The notes: generated by a model from the letters alone, not told the origin. Shown: positions 42,935 through 55,081, counted from the first letter of the stretch. The stretch is DNA of 64,000 bases from Plenodomus lindquistii (GCA_025504975.1 JANUWI010000009.1:62001-126000), one strand, 5' to 3'. A program made the numbers and translations.

Positions 42935-45577
42935 CTACCCGAGTCGAACATCAATCTCGTCTGTTTCTGCAGCATCCCATGCGTGTTGGAAGATGACACC
43001 GAGCCCTTTCCTGTAGGCGACGTCGTCCTTCCACTCTATCCAAAGAATATTGTAGAACGCCCAAGGCTCGTTGGCATCCAGCTCACAGTCGAGATCATCA
43101 TAATCACAGTAGGAGCTCACACAACGTCGGTGAAGGAGTTTGCGATGTGGGATGTTTGATAAGAGCCACGTTGCATCCTCTTTGTTTTCCTTGATATCCA
43201 TCGCACTGATACGAATGAACTCTGTGCGTTCAGTGGGCAGCGCATCTTTCAGAGTTCCCAGCGATCCTGCAACGGTACCAATGATATCACCGAAAGCATT
43301 GACAATGACTGGAGAGTATTGGAGCGGTCCATCGGATATTGCTGCAAGACTAAAGAATCCTCTCCGTGCCTTGAACTCAATGATAGTCGAGTAGAGACCG
43401 TCTGAAATTGGTGACACAGCCTCCGGATTTTCAACATATGGAACAGGGTACATCAGTCTTCTTCCGAAGCCGAGCTGGTCATCACTCAACTGCCGTGCTT
43501 CGGGCGTAGGTGGAGACGTGTACACGTCATACATACGCTCTGCGGACCGGGTACCGTTCTTGTACCTTTTCTTGAAGTCGACAAGAGGCGTAAAGAGTGG
43601 CAAGGCATCAGCAAGCCCAAGTATATACGAGTGATATTTGGATGTAGTCTGAGCCAGCAATGTGTCGATTGCACCAGACCATCCAGCCCATGACCATGAC
43701 GGAAACTGGTTTAGTACGATGCCGTTGGAGTCGGTCCGTCGTACGATGTCGGCTTGTTTTGGCATCCACAAAAGCGTTGCGTGGAAGAACAACTCAGGAA
43801 TTCCATGGAGTATTCCTCCCTCCATGGCACGTCCTTTTACAGTGATGATCGCTGAGAATGCGGCCAGTATGTCTCTTGGCTCAGACAAGTCGCGTGAAGT
43901 GTAATACGTGACTAAAGATAGATAGTTTTGGATGTCGGGCAGATCTGACCAAAAGCTTTTCGACCGCACCAACTCAACAGAACCAAACTCCTTCCCAATG
44001 TAGGACAACAGCTTTACACCGTTCTCCTGAATTCTTTCTTCGAGGCACAACCAGTCCACGCTCTGGTCCTGGAAGACCAGAATGCGATGCGAAAGTGTCC
44101 ATTCTTGAAAAGTCCATCCACGACCGTGATACGCAACTTTTTTAGAAACTTTTCTCTCTTGATGTTCTTCAGATATCATGCGACAGCTGGAGCCGAAATC
44201 ATAGGACGGAAAGGGCTGCGCGCCCATAGCCCTCTCAGTCAACCCAGGAAGTCCGAAGTCCCCGTCGGGACCATCTACAGCTGCAACTGTAACATATGCA
44301 TTGGCATAAATAGAAGCCATCGCGGCAATGTGCCGAGACTTGTTGACCGGATCATCTTGTTTGATGCAAAATCTATCAATCCACAGGTACTGAACTCCAA
44401 GCGCTTCGGTAAGTACCATGCTGTCCCGGATCGTCTTTGGTATGCGAGCCCAATTCTCAGGTAAATTGAAAGCGTTGACTTCGCAGAGCTGATCGAAGTT
44501 GGACATCGTGGTTTGGAAAGGATCACTCGAAGGCCCCCAAACGTAGCTCAGAGCTACGTAGTGGCAGTGGCCAGGGGAAACCAACCGCTTCACAAGACAA
44601 CGCCGCTGGACATCAATAAGCAGCAAACTTTTGGCCGGCGCAATCGTCTTCCATGGATCCTGTATATGATGACATATTCCGCCATGCTTGGTGTCGCACC
44701 GCTTTATCAATTCCCGAAGGCGACGAGTATCTATGACTTCTCCTACTGGATCACCATCGCCCGGAAGGTAGCCTACGAGGTCTGTCTCGTCACGAGCGAA
44801 AAGTAATCTCAACCGAAGCCAGGCCGTGTTCATCAAGAATAGTTGCCAGTAGCCACTACAGTACTCTAAAACGAGTAAGTCTTCCCTTGCGAAAGACGTC
44901 TTTAGCCTGAGATAATCGGCCACGCGTTGGCAGGTACAGCATTCTACGTTCTGCCTCATATTTCTGGAATCACAGACGAAGGTCCTATCGAAGCTTTGAG
45001 AATGAACCTCCTCCCCTGATGACTGAAAACCATCATAGGACCGGCTTCGTCTTAGACAACGTTTCGGTCTACTCTGACCTAGAACCTCGATATCGTCCAT
45101 CGTCTGACTTGGGTCGCTTCTGGGAAATTCAGGCCTACTATTCCAACGCCACTTCCGCCAATGGCGAATAGTCATGCGGTATCCCTGTACCGTCATGCGT
45201 TCCATCTCTTTGACAGCGCTTCTTTTTACCATGGCTGGCTTCCGTTCAGCTCGCCATCGTTTGACATGACGTGCAATCCTGTAGCACAGTCTGCAAGGTG
45301 TCTTTCCTGCTGTGGGTCCCGGTGGCAAGGATGAACGCTGCGATGTCGAGAGCGAGGCTGAAGCAGCCATCAGGCTGTAATCGTGCCGCGATGCAGGAGG
45401 GCACGGCGCCGAAGATCGAAGGGAGGAAGGAACCGTGAGGAAGCGTTCGAGTATGGAGCAAGAGTCCAGTGTAGCAGAAGCGGGGAGATTGTTGTTCTTT
45501 GACAGACGAAAGGGAATGAAGCCTAGTTGCCGAAAGAGGGGGAAGGCTGAGACGTGGCAGCGACGCAGCGTAAGCAA
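42935..45577 (-). CDS. HET-domain (heterokaryon incompatibility) protein
   Basis: A single open frame of 880 residues on the minus strand. The true start may be a later ATG, for example 45370 (MAASASLSTSQRSS), because the first 69 residues look like translated leader. The HET domain is plain: HYVALSYVWGPSSDPFQT, then IPKTIRDSMVLTEALGVQYL, WIDRFCIKQDD and AAMASIYANAYVTVAAVDG. A conserved RGWTFQEWTLSHRILVF block follows. HET domains trigger cell death when genetically different hyphae fuse, and related genes serve in general innate defence. These genes occur in large, fast-changing families. No NACHT, NB-ARC or repeat domain is attached here; the C-terminal 350 residues are unassigned. Confidence 0.88.
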   Translation of the reverse strand: MLTLRRCHVSAFPLFRQLGFIPFRLSKNNNLPASATLDSCSILERFLTVPSSLRSSAPCPPASRHDYSLMAASASLSTSQRSSLPPGPTAGKTPCRLCYRIARHVKRWRAERKPAMVKRSAVKEMERMTVQGYRMTIRHWRKWRWNSRPEFPRSDPSQTMDDIEVLGQSRPKRCLRRSRSYDGFQSSGEEVHSQSFDRTFVCDSRNMRQNVECCTCQRVADYLRLKTSFAREDLLVLEYCSGYWQLFLMNTAWLRLRLLFARDETDLVGYLPGDGDPVGEVIDTRRLRELIKRCDTKHGGICHHIQDPWKTIAPAKSLLLIDVQRRCLVKRLVSPGHCHYVALSYVWGPSSDPFQTTMSNFDQLCEVNAFNLPENWARIPKTIRDSMVLTEALGVQYLWIDRFCIKQDDPVNKSRHIAAMASIYANAYVTVAAVDGPDGDFGLPGLTERAMGAQPFPSYDFGSSCRMISEEHQERKVSKKVAYHGRGWTFQEWTLSHRILVFQDQSVDWLCLEERIQENGVKLLSYIGKEFGSVELVRSKSFWSDLPDIQNYLSLVTYYTSRDLSEPRDILAAFSAIITVKGRAMEGGILHGIPELFFHATLLWMPKQADIVRRTDSNGIVLNQFPSWSWAGWSGAIDTLLAQTTSKYHSYILGLADALPLFTPLVDFKKRYKNGTRSAERMYDVYTSPPTPEARQLSDDQLGFGRRLMYPVPYVENPEAVSPISDGLYSTIIEFKARRGFFSLAAISDGPLQYSPVIVNAFGDIIGTVAGSLGTLKDALPTERTEFIRISAMDIKENKEDATWLLSNIPHRKLLHRRCVSSYCDYDDLDCELDANEPWAFYNILWIEWKDDVAYRKGLGVIFQHAWDAAETDEIDVRLG

Positions 45578-46138
45578 CGCATAATGGCGTCATTAGATCC
45601 TTCAACCTGCTTACTGCGCATGATACCTCGCTTGCGGTTATCGCGGTGTTCCGATAGTACCAGGTAACACACCCATCGTCGGTATGTGTGCACTTCAAGT
45701 CATTCTTGGCGCTTGACGTTATCTGTATAGCTACCTCCGAGGACTTCACACATAATCGCAACGAACAAAGATACATCATGGGCTTGAATCATGATCACAG
45801 CACTTTTCGCAACCGCACAAGGTATGGAGGGACTCACTCAAAGGCATCGTTGGGGTAGGTTCGAATGCACAGACATCGATGCTGCGTGCATTGGGGCCTG
45901 GAGCATAGCGAACGAGAGCTACGGGTCCGCCTCATGCGAAACTTGGCTTGCGCGAAGTCCCTTGAAATGATGCGAGATGGGATCACGGTACGATCGAAGC
46001 ATATAGCATAATTTGGAAATGGTCTTACATTGACTACTTATACTAATTGTAAAATAACGCTGAACCCGCAACGGCATCGTGAGCCGAGAAACGGAAACTA
46101 TAATTGGCGAATCAGTATGTTCAGCCGCCTAGAGGCGG
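45578..46138. other. Intergenic region
   Basis: About 560 bp upstream of the HET gene and downstream of the broken gene. Nothing recognised. Confidence 0.5.
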
Positions 46139-47419
46139 CTACGTTAACTGCTCATAAGCAGAATCTTTGGTTGCTAAGAGATTCTCCCGTTGCTCTGCCA
46201 GCATCTCTCGCTTGAGCCGAAGACGAATTGCCTCTTTCAAAAGCGCATATCTAGTATCATCGGAGAGTAGGTCATCTCGTGAGCGATCGAGTGTCGCTTT
46301 CTGTTCAGCAATCACCGCTTTGGCTTCTTCCAGGTTTTTGACTAGATCTGCTTGCGCAGTAGCGATTCGTGCGGACTCACGATTTTGTCTGGCTTCCTTT
46401 TGCTTGAGCTTCCGTTCGTGAATGGTAAGACTTTCCGGGTAAGTTTTGCGTTTTTTTGTGCGCATGTCGATTATAACGTGTCGTGTGAAGGACTGCTCTC
46501 GACTCTTCTTCAACTTCGTCCGACTGCGATCCTATTGTGCCTGCATCTTGTCTTCCCACTCTTTCATTTCAATCTTTCGAGCTTCATCTACCCATCTGGA
46601 CTCAGTGAAAACAGTCTGAAGTCAGTATGCTTGATCCATACACTGATCAAACTCAATTCCTTCTAGAGCATTCTCAGGGATGTTTGCAAATGTGTTCGGA
46701 GTGTTGAAATTGGGTCTGGGTGCGGTCTCTTCGTCGATCTCATCCCAAAGGTCCTCGATCTTGTATTGACCTTGCTTCCATTTACCCCAAACCTCGGCTA
46801 CCGGTGTATGCGAATTGATTGCAGGGTTTCCCGTGGCGTCTCTGCGGACCTCCCGCTCCGCCTTCGACATCGTGCTGTTCTGGTGTGCCTCCTTGTATTC
46901 GAGCGTGATTTTGTGAGACATGTGATCGCGACACATGTCGACCCATTCAGGTGGTACGGGCAGCTCGGAAGGCGCTCTAGCTTCAGCTTGGCTATCGATA
47001 CCAGCCGGTGGTGGCGCGACGGCTTCTTCGCGTGTTTCAAAATTTTGCTCGAAATTGGCTTCTTCCTGCCAGACAGAAGGTTCGTTCACTTTCGCAAATG
47101 GTCGCAGCGGCAAAATTTGCAGATCATATTGGTCAAATCGTGAGCTCGGTTTTCCGGATTGTGAGCTTGCTTGTCCGAATTGCGCATTATATTCTCCAGA
47201 TTGATTATCGTTGTTATGATTGTACAGGGAAAAGGTCCGGACATAAAAACTGGTGTGACTTGCCTCGCAGAACGAGACGTATCGTGAGCCATTTTGAGTA
47301 TGACTGCAGAATGAAGGGGAGCTCGTTGTGGGCGTTGATATTCGCAGGCGGTACTCGTGAGAGGGGTCGGCGGTGGAAGGGCGTGAAAGTTGGCTCAGGA
47401 CATGGAGGCCCATGGTCAA
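46139..47419 (-). pseudogene. Unidentified gene with two in-frame stop codons
   Basis: One frame runs from the ATG at 47419 to 46139 and is broken only by TGA at 46624-46622 and TAG about 87 bases further on. All three open parts (265, 28 and about 132 residues) are in the same frame and read like protein. The first has EWVDMCRDHMSHKITLEY, then AEREVRRDATGNPA. The second, ESRWVDEARKIEMKEWEDKM, is helical. The third is a coiled coil rich in Lys, Glu and Gln (KQKEARQNRESARIATAQAD). Both stops could come from single C-to-T changes (CGA to TGA, CAG to TAG). No intron that removes them with normal length and correct frame is visible. The family is not recognised. The alternatives are two separate small genes or stop readthrough. 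Confidence 0.5.
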
Positions 47420-49665
47420 TTCGCGCTCTGTTTTGTGCAGCCAGAGAAGAGGGTTAATGAGTTGTGATGCTGTCTGGGTGATCAGACTGTAGAAAGGCTA
47501 TTAGCGCTGAAAATACACAGGATTAATAGTATGTAATGCTCAGAGGACCAAGATATGCAGGTGGAAAAGAAGGTTCGTGCCAGGCATACAACGTATTCAA
47601 CAAGACATGCGTTAATACGCCGCGCATAAACTTAGCTATATCCGATTTTAAGATAGAAGTAACAGGAAGTATTCTACTGTCTAGGACAGGTAGATCGGGC
47701 ATCTTGGACAAATGGAAATCCATGTCAAACTCACCAAATGGAGCATCATTGAAGGGGAGAGCGGCAGCACAAGCCAGACCGATCCGCATAATCCCAAAAA
47801 GCAAAGAAGATCGCGCTCGCTGTCTACTGATCGCTACACCACAACTCGAACCTACGCATTCACCCAAAACTGCAAAAAACTAGACCCACCGTATGGCTAG
47901 CTTTAGGGACACTATGTGCAGGCAATCTTACGACCACCGCTAGCCACCCAGGCTTGAGTACCGGAATTGGGAACGCGGTAAACCTCGCGGTTATTGCGTC
48001 ATCGACTAGTAGCAACCATACGCTCTTAAACCAACTCTTTCCCAACAGACTTGAAGGATTTGGGAATTAAGTCAAATATATCGCTGGAGAATTGGAAGGC
48101 GTGTGCTGGAGAGGAGGCGCGCGGTGATGCTGGCGTTTGAAGTTGCGAGTGGGGCGGGCGCGCTCAATGGAGGAACAGGTGAAGGCGACGCTGCGAGCGA
48201 CAAACGCAGATAGAAGGACATGGAACAGCGTGGCCTCCACAACTTGATCTTGAAAGCAGCGGGGGACGAGCATCCCATCGACCCTGAGTTGGAGTATGAA
48301 CCTGGGGATCAGGTGTCTGCTGGCGGGATCCAGTTTCCTTTGGGCAACTTGACACACTTTGGTCGACAACGTCGCCCGTTGCCTATACGACAGGCTCAAT
48401 ACCTACCAAAACGATGATCCAAGGTCGTGATGGCGAGGTGGCACGTCTCATTGGGGATCCAAGAGTGATTCATTGTCGTCTCCGCGCAGCCAATGCGATG
48501 GCAACCAGAAGAAAGGCGCCCACAGCACGAGCGTGAAGTATATGAGATAAAGCAAGAGAAAAGATATTCGAAGGTAATCCACACTCCAGAAGAGAAAATA
48601 CAAAGAATGGAAGAGGTGGATGGTTAAGAAGGACGTGACTATTGAGCGGCTGGGACAATAGCAAGAGACCACACCAGTCACCGTTGAAAGTAGGGACAAT
48701 AGAGAACAGAGACAGGTAGGATAATGTAAGATCACTATCATTCACCTCAGAAATTTATAACGACAGTCCAAGACTCGAGGCAGTAGTTTCCATGTCCTCA
48801 AGCTTGGATGGTAGCTGGCAAATCTTGCGTGCACCGCGTGCCAACGAAGGACATATTGTCGCGCGTCCACGCCTACATCACGATGTAAAGGAAGACGAAG
48901 TAGGGCCCAAAGCTTCAGAGGGCCAAAAATGATGGCCGTCACAAGAACAAAGATGGAAGAATGTCGTGGTCGCGTCGATGGAAGTGTGAAGACAACAAGT
49001 GAAGTCTGAGGTCAACCATGAAGTTCGCCAACCCAGCGACGCTAAACTCTACATCGCCGATCCACCGACACCCGTTCACGCACCCCACACTTCAACATCG
49101 TCTCCACAGCCAAGTCTCCACAGTCAAGTCTCCACAGTTTATCGCAATGATCCTGGGTCACTATATCGACTTCAATTCTTCCATTCTGTCTATCTATACG
49201 ACTAAATAACCATGTTGAACACACTGCGCTCTAAACGCGAAACACTGCGTACACCGTGACATCCCCCCGCCCCCGAACACGAAGCCACATCCGCTTCGGC
49301 ACGTCATTCTGGCGCTCAGTAGCCCATACCCAGCCGGACGGCGCGGGCAGCTACCCCAGACGGGGAAAACGGCTCGAGAACGAGAGGAGAAGACTGGTTT
49401 GCCTTTCCAATCGCTTCGTCCGCTCATATAATGGGAATAATGCTGTGACGTCGTCCTGGTCGTCAGCCGAGGATGCACGAAACGATTGCTCATTAAGCAG
49501 CCAGCATGTCCACCGATGAGACTGAGACTACGTTGGTGCATTCTGCTGGCTTCTTTTGCTAAACAAGGTGACTTTTTGAGGCTCGATTTCCTTGCTTTTT
49601 GACCCTAGTTGCAGTGTCTTAACGGTCGGTTGCGTGCGCGCTCCAACGTCTCACTGAGTTTGAGT
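47420..49665. other. Long stretch without a supportable gene
   Basis: About 2.2 kb. Several ORFs of 60-115 codons are present on both strands, such as 48220-48417 on the plus strand, which starts cleanly and encodes 65 residues with DPELEYEPGDQVSAGGIQFP. None resembles a family I know or has supporting splice structure. A short direct repeat of AGTCTCCACAG occurs around 49113-49140. The right end holds the aquaglyceroporin promoter. Confidence 0.5.
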
Positions 49666-50945
49666 ATGGCTACGGCAAATGGGCCAATCGCGCCAGGGCC
49701 GTCGCTGTCGCGCGATTGGGCTAGTGATCGTTCTCCTGATCGGAGAGGAGATGGCGTTGCGTCGATTTCGAGTACGACGCTGTTGACGTCGGCGCGGACG
49801 CAGCATTCTGATCATTCGGAGGAGTTGTCGCCAAATCGGACGTCGTCGAGTGCGAGGACTAAGCGGTCGGCGCTGGGACTGCATCCGCAGGCTCCTATTG
49901 ATGAAGAGCATGATCAGGGGCCGAGGTCGCAGTTGTTGTGGTCAAAAATTCGGACGGTGCTAAGAGAGCCGTTTGCGGAGTTTTGGGGAGTGGCGATTAT
50001 GGTGATGTTTGGGAATGGGTCGGTGGCGCAGGTGTTGCTGTCGACTGGGCAGACGACTGCGCCTGGAGGTATGGGGTTTGGGTCGTATCAGTCTATCAAT
50101 TGGGGGTGGGTGAATTTTTCTGTCTGGTCAACATTAGACTATGCTGACATGATGAAGCTGGGGCCTGGGTGTCATGCTTGGTGTCTATGTCGCCGGCGAT
50201 TCTGGAGCATACCTCAATCCTGCAGTAACATTCTGCAGCTGTCTTTTCCGTCAATTGCCATGGCGGCGTTTCCCACTGTACTTCCTCGCTCAGTTGCTCG
50301 GTGGCTTTGTCGGATCTGGTATCGTGTACGCCAACTACGTCTCCGCCATCGACTGGTTTGAAGGCGGCAAGGTGAGGACGGTACCACCAGCTGAGAAGGC
50401 TACTGCTGGCATCTTCTGCACATATCCACAGGCATTCATGACGAAGCCCAGCCAGTTCTTCTCAGAGTTCATCGCCAGTACTCTGCTCATGTTTGTCATC
50501 TTTGCGCTCAAGGATCCAAGTAACAACGGCGTGCCAAAGGTAAGATTCTTCCTCAATATGGTTCCTTTCGATACTGACTTGGCTCCAGAGCGACAAGTGG
50601 TTCCCTTTATGCCTCTTCTTCCTCATCTTTGGCCTTGGGTCGTGCTTCGGATGGCAGACGGGCTATGCCATCAACATTGCGCGTGACTTTGGCCCTCGTC
50701 TCATGTCATACATTCTTGGGTATGGCAGCGAAGTGTGGTCGGCTGGAGGATATTACTTCTGGATTCCCATGGTTGCCCCTTTCCTGGGATGCACGTTCGG
50801 CGCATTTCTTTACGACGTCTTCATCTTCACAGGTCCTAGTCCCGTCAATACGCCATGGCTGGGGCTGAAGCTGCTTATACCAAGTCATGCGTTGCGGGAA
50901 AGACGGGCGCATGCCAGGAGGAATAAGGAGGATGGGATCGTCTAA
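49666..50945 (+). CDS. Aquaglyceroporin (MIP family), Fps1-like
   Basis: Three exons, 49666-50105, 50158-50539 and 50589-50945, giving 392 residues. The first junction restores SINWGWGLGVMLGVYVAG. The N-terminus of about 100 residues is Ser/Arg-rich and cytosolic, then six helices follow. The first pore motif is GAYLNPAVTF, a normal NPA. The second is GYAINIARDFGPR, so it is NIA and not NPA; yeast Fps1 also departs here, with NLA. The Asp after the second motif (ARD) and the glycine-rich helix 6 favour glycerol passage. The protein should lie in the plasma membrane and release or admit glycerol in osmotic adjustment. The regulatory extensions of Fps1 are not obvious. Confidence 0.92.
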
Positions 50946-51313
50946 TGGCAGACGAGCAGCGTCATGTATTCTAGTAACCTGTAAAATTCTGCATAGCGAG
51001 TAGCAATCGAAACAGCATTTGGGATGAAGACTATTGTGTGAAGACTATTTTGCCTCCCGTTTGAGAGATTGACTTGGAGAGTTCCCAGGTCGCACCGTTC
51101 GCACGTGCTTTCGAATTCTTAGCGCCGTCGCCCGCACGTGGCGTCAGAAATGACGATGCAGGTGCCCCGCCAGCCGTTCCGCAAGCACTTCCGATCGCGT
51201 TCCCAAACTTTGACTCACGAAACCACCACACCAGACCTCCACGCCTACTCACACCTCGAACTCTCTCCCTCAAACCGAATCTTCCCGCAACACTCAAACA
51301 CCTCACAAGAGAC
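50946..51313. other. Intergenic region
   Basis: About 370 bp between the aquaglyceroporin stop and the CCDC124-like start, including the CT-rich leader of the latter. Nothing else recognised. Confidence 0.5.
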
Positions 51314-52037
51314 ATGGCAAAGAAGGGCGGTGCGGCTGGCGGCGGAGAGGGGTCCAAGAAGGCCCAAGGTCAGGCGCGCAAGGCCGACGCCGCTGCGGCA
51401 AAGCAGGCAGCCAAGAACCAGCAGGCTGAGAAGGCAGAGGCAGAGGAATGGAGCAAGGGCGCAAAGTCGAATGCTAAGGCGTGAGTTCCCCAAATACAAA
51501 TACCTGCCCTGCGCATGCATCGCAATCTGACTGTCTCACAGCGAGGCCGCCGCAGAGAAGGCCGCGGAAGCCGCCCGCAAAAAGGCCGAGAAGGAAGCCC
51601 TGCTCAGAGAAGAAGAAGCTTCCCTCCCCTCCAAGCCCAAGGGCAAAGCACCCAAGGCTGAGAAGAAGCCCCGCGGCATCGACTCAGCCCTCGGCAACTT
51701 CGACGCAAAGCCCGGCGCCCTCAACGCCTCCGGTATCGACAACGCGCTCGACGCCCTAGACATCACAGGCAACGCCCAAGACAAGCTCGACCGCCACCCC
51801 GAGCGACGATTCAAGGCCGCCTACGCCGCATTCGAGGAGCGACGGCTCGACGAGATGAAGGACGAGAAGGGCCTGCGGCGAAACCAGAAGATCGACCAGA
51901 TCCGCAAGGAGTTCGAGAAGCACCCCGAGAACCCGTTCAACCAAGTCTCGGCTACCTACAACATGTCCAAGGAGGAGATGGCGGCCCTGCGCGAATCAGA
52001 GAAGGAGAAGAAGGAGAAGCGCTTGGTGGGGGCTTGA
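51314..52037 (+). CDS. CCDC124 family protein (Oxs1-like)
   Basis: Two exons, 51314-51480 and 51542-52037, giving 220 residues. The N-terminal third is a Lys/Ala/Glu-rich helix starting MAKKGG, typical for the family. The C-terminal half has RGIDSALGNFDAKPGAL, HPERRFKAAYAAFEERRLDE and the hallmark NPFNQVSATYNMSKEEM. Human CCDC124 and its relatives bind the idle 80S ribosome through the basic N-terminal helix and protect it during recovery from stress. The fission yeast relative Oxs1 is linked to oxidative stress response. The length matches fungal members. Intron phase joins Ala-Glu-Ala without a gap. Confidence 0.93.
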
Positions 52038-53158
52038 GGCGATGCATTGTTGGGTTTTTGGGAGCGCATGTTCTTGCACAGCATATTTTGGCGGACGGCG
52101 TTCCGGATAGACGTGCGACTAGACGCCGTGATGACTGGGGCGTAGAGGGCAGTCGGGGTGATTTCTTGTAGGTCTTGAATACGAGGCGTTGGTTTCTTGC
52201 GCGTCAGACTGCTGGCTGTACTGACTGCCGTTACATTCACGGTCTCCGAAATGCTGTGTGGTAACACAGCTTGTCTGCAGGCGATGCTGCATGCATGACG
52301 CAGGGGCGTGCAGATGGCAGATCGTGCAAAAGCGCAAGGCTGACTGAGGGGCCATGTCTCTCAACAAAGACATTACCTGACAGATTGGCTCACCGACCGC
52401 GTGAAGTTGTAATTGCGTCGGCCCTACATGGTTACCACGTTCTAATATTACACAATTTACGCCTCGTCAAGGTACACTCTGGGCCCCCGTCATGTTGTGA
52501 ATCGCGCAGTAATCATGTTGGGCCTGAGGCCAGCCAAGCCAATCCCCAGAGATCAGTAAACAACAGCCAATACAACCCCATTCGCCAATGCGCACTTGAA
52601 GACGGTGTCCGATCAATGTCGCGCCACGCCCGCGGCCATTCAAGGAGACCCAACAAACCCACACAAGGCTTCCCCAAGCCGCCCAGCCCGAGGACAAAGG
52701 CGGTAACAGGATGAAGGGGAGCGCACCCGCAGCTGAATTAGAGCAATGTCCTAAATGTGAAACACGCATGCTGGCCACCGATTGGCTGACGTGAAAAACG
52801 TACCTGCGTTTCGAATCAGCCGCCTTCCCGCATCGGGCGCATGATCCCTGAACCGCGCGCTCCTTCCCCATCATCCGCAGCATGAGCATGTGGATCTCGA
52901 ATAGACTAATCCTACTGACGCGGCGCCACGAGTCGAGACTGTTTAGATAATAGCCTGCTGGCGACTTTCACAATGTCTCTGTTCCTTCACTTTTTCCCAT
53001 TTCCCATTTCCCGTTTGCTTTACCCCCCCACTTCGTTGTAGCCGTTCGCTGCACACATTCACTCTTTACCTTTGTGCTTTTGCTAACAACAACCCTTCTC
53101 TTCTTTCTGTCATCTCAGGATTCTCACATTCGCTTCATTTCTTAACAACGCACCCATC
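52038..53158. other. Intergenic region with CT-rich leader
   Basis: About 1.1 kb. The left and middle parts show no gene. From about 52975 to 53155 the sequence is strongly pyrimidine-rich, with repeats of CCCATTT near 53000. This is typical of highly expressed fungal genes and lies right before the GH76 start codon. Confidence 0.6.
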
Positions 53159-55081
53159 ATGAAGGGTTTCTCGACTTCGGGAGCTGTGCTCCTCGCGTTT
53201 GTTGCGGCGACCGCAGGCGGAGTCGAACTTGATCCGAAGAATGAAGAGTCTATTCGCAATGCGGCAAAGCAGTATGCCAATGGCTTGATGGCGCTTTACG
53301 AGGGTGATGCTCCGGGTACGGCGGTGGAGAATATTGGCATTTGGCCCCAGCCGCATTACTGGTGGGAAGGTGGCGCAGCTTGGGGCGGTATGATTGAGTA
53401 CAGTCAGTTGACTGGTGACAAGTCGTACGTCAAGACGCTGCAGCAGGCTTTGACTGCCAACTACGGTCCCGCCAACGACTTCATCTTGTCGTACCGCAAG
53501 AGCCAGACCGTAAGTCGCGATTGCTCACTCTTCACATCCACAGGTGACTGACTCGTAATCTAGGGCAACGACGACCAGGCTTTCTGGGCGCTCGCTGTCA
53601 TGTCCGCTCTTGAGTACGAGTTCCCGGACCCTGCCGACGCGCCAGCAGACTATCTGGAGGTCGCCGTCAACGCCTTCGAGAACATCGTCGGCCGCTGGGA
53701 CGAGACGACGTGTGGCGGAGGTCTCAAGTGGCAGGTTTACCCCGAGAACGCTTACGGTTACAACTACAAGAACTCCATCAGCAACGGCTGCGCCTTCGCC
53801 CTCGGTGCACGTCTCGCTCGCTACACCGGCGAGCAAAAGTACGCGGACTGGGCTGAGAAGATCTACGACTGGACAAAGAAGGTGGGCCTGATCTCTGACA
53901 AATTCGAGGTTTTCGACGGTACAGACGACAAGGAGAACTGCGCGACTGTAGCCGATGAGACCCAGTGGAGCTACAACAACGCCATGTACATGCACGGCTC
54001 TGCATTCATGTTCGACTTCACCAACGGCGACAGCACCTGGAAGGACCGCACATCTGGTTTCCTGAAGCACGCCGAGCTGCTCTTCTTCAGCCCCTACGAG
54101 AACGCAACGAACGTCATGTATGAGTGGGCCTGCGAGACTGGAGTCTCAGGACGTCACTGCAACTTGGATCAGCAGTCATTCAAGGCCTACCTCTCCCGCT
54201 TCATTGCGAAGACTGCGATCATGGCTCCCTTCACCAAGAACACCATCACCAAGTACCTGGAGGCCTCGGCCGTCGGTGCTGCAGAGTCATGCTCGGGTGG
54301 AAATGATGGCGCCACATGTGGATCCAAGTGGTACACCGGTGCCTGGGACGGAACTTCTGGTGTTGGACAGCAATTGTCGGCGCTCGAGGTCACCCAGGCT
54401 CTGTTGACGGTCAAGAGTGGCACGCTCCCAGCGAAGAAGGGCGAGCAGTCTTCCCCCAAGCCGTCGTCATCTTCGGTCTATTCGGCTGCGCCAGCTCCCT
54501 CTAGCAAAGCCCCAGCTCCTTCCAGCAAAGCCCCAGCGTCCAGCAAGGCTGCCCAGCCTACTTCTGCCGTCGAGGCTCCAGTGGTCTCTTCCAAGACACC
54601 CGAGGCGGCGGCCACATCGAGCGTGCTTGTTGCTCCCAGCCCTTCTCCCGTCAAGCCGTCAAGCACCATTGCTGCCTCGACACCGCTTGCGGCTGTACCA
54701 ACCAGCCAGGCGGGCGGAGAGTCCAACGAGATCCAGCCCACCAAGAGTGCATGCTCGTCCGCATCTTGCAGCTGCATAGCGAGCGTGACCAAGACCGTCT
54801 ATGTTACCGCCGCCTCCTCGACTCCTGAGCCATCTGCACAACCCGCGCCACCAGCTGCTAACGGCACTGTGTCGTATACTGCGCCAGCTGCACCACCCGC
54901 CTCTCCTGTGGCGCCTGCCGTCTCCTCAACTCTGATCCCAGTCGCGCCGCCAGCTGCTAACACCAGCTTGCCCACCTCCACGGGACTGCCAGAGTTCACA
55001 GGCGCGGCGTCCAGTGTCAGCGCAACGCTCGTCTCAATGTTGGGCGCAGCTGTCGTTGCCGTCATGTTCAGCGTGTTGTAG
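53159..55081 (+). CDS. GPI-anchored GH76 cell-wall protein, DFG5/DCW1 type
   Basis: Two exons, 53159-53509 and 53564-55081, giving 622 residues. A signal peptide (MKGFSTSGAVLLAFVAATAG) leads into the GH76 alpha/alpha barrel: WPQPHYWWEGGAAWGGMIEY, then the catalytic double Asp in GNDDQAFWALAVMSA just after the splice site, and DETQWSYNNAMYMHGSAFM. After about residue 420 comes a long Ser/Pro/Ala-rich stalk with repeats of APAPSSKAPA. The C-terminus is a GPI signal, ending in a hydrophobic GAAVVAVMFSVL. DFG5 and DCW1 are thought to move GPI proteins from their lipid anchor to wall glucan, acting on the mannose core. It should reside at the plasma membrane or wall. Confidence 0.93.

Noticed and set aside
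46596..46623. 28-bp intron-like segment (GTGTATG..TACTGACTTCAG) across the first stop of the broken gene
   Set aside because: It is far too short to be spliced and would shift into a frame that soon stops.
48220..48417. 65-residue plus-strand ORF
   Set aside because: It has a clean start but no family resemblance, neighbouring exon or promoter signal; too little to call a gene.
52467..52889. 140-residue minus-strand ORF in the region upstream of the GH76 gene
   Set aside because: Composition is Trp/Cys/Gly-rich as in random GC-rich translation, with no motif.
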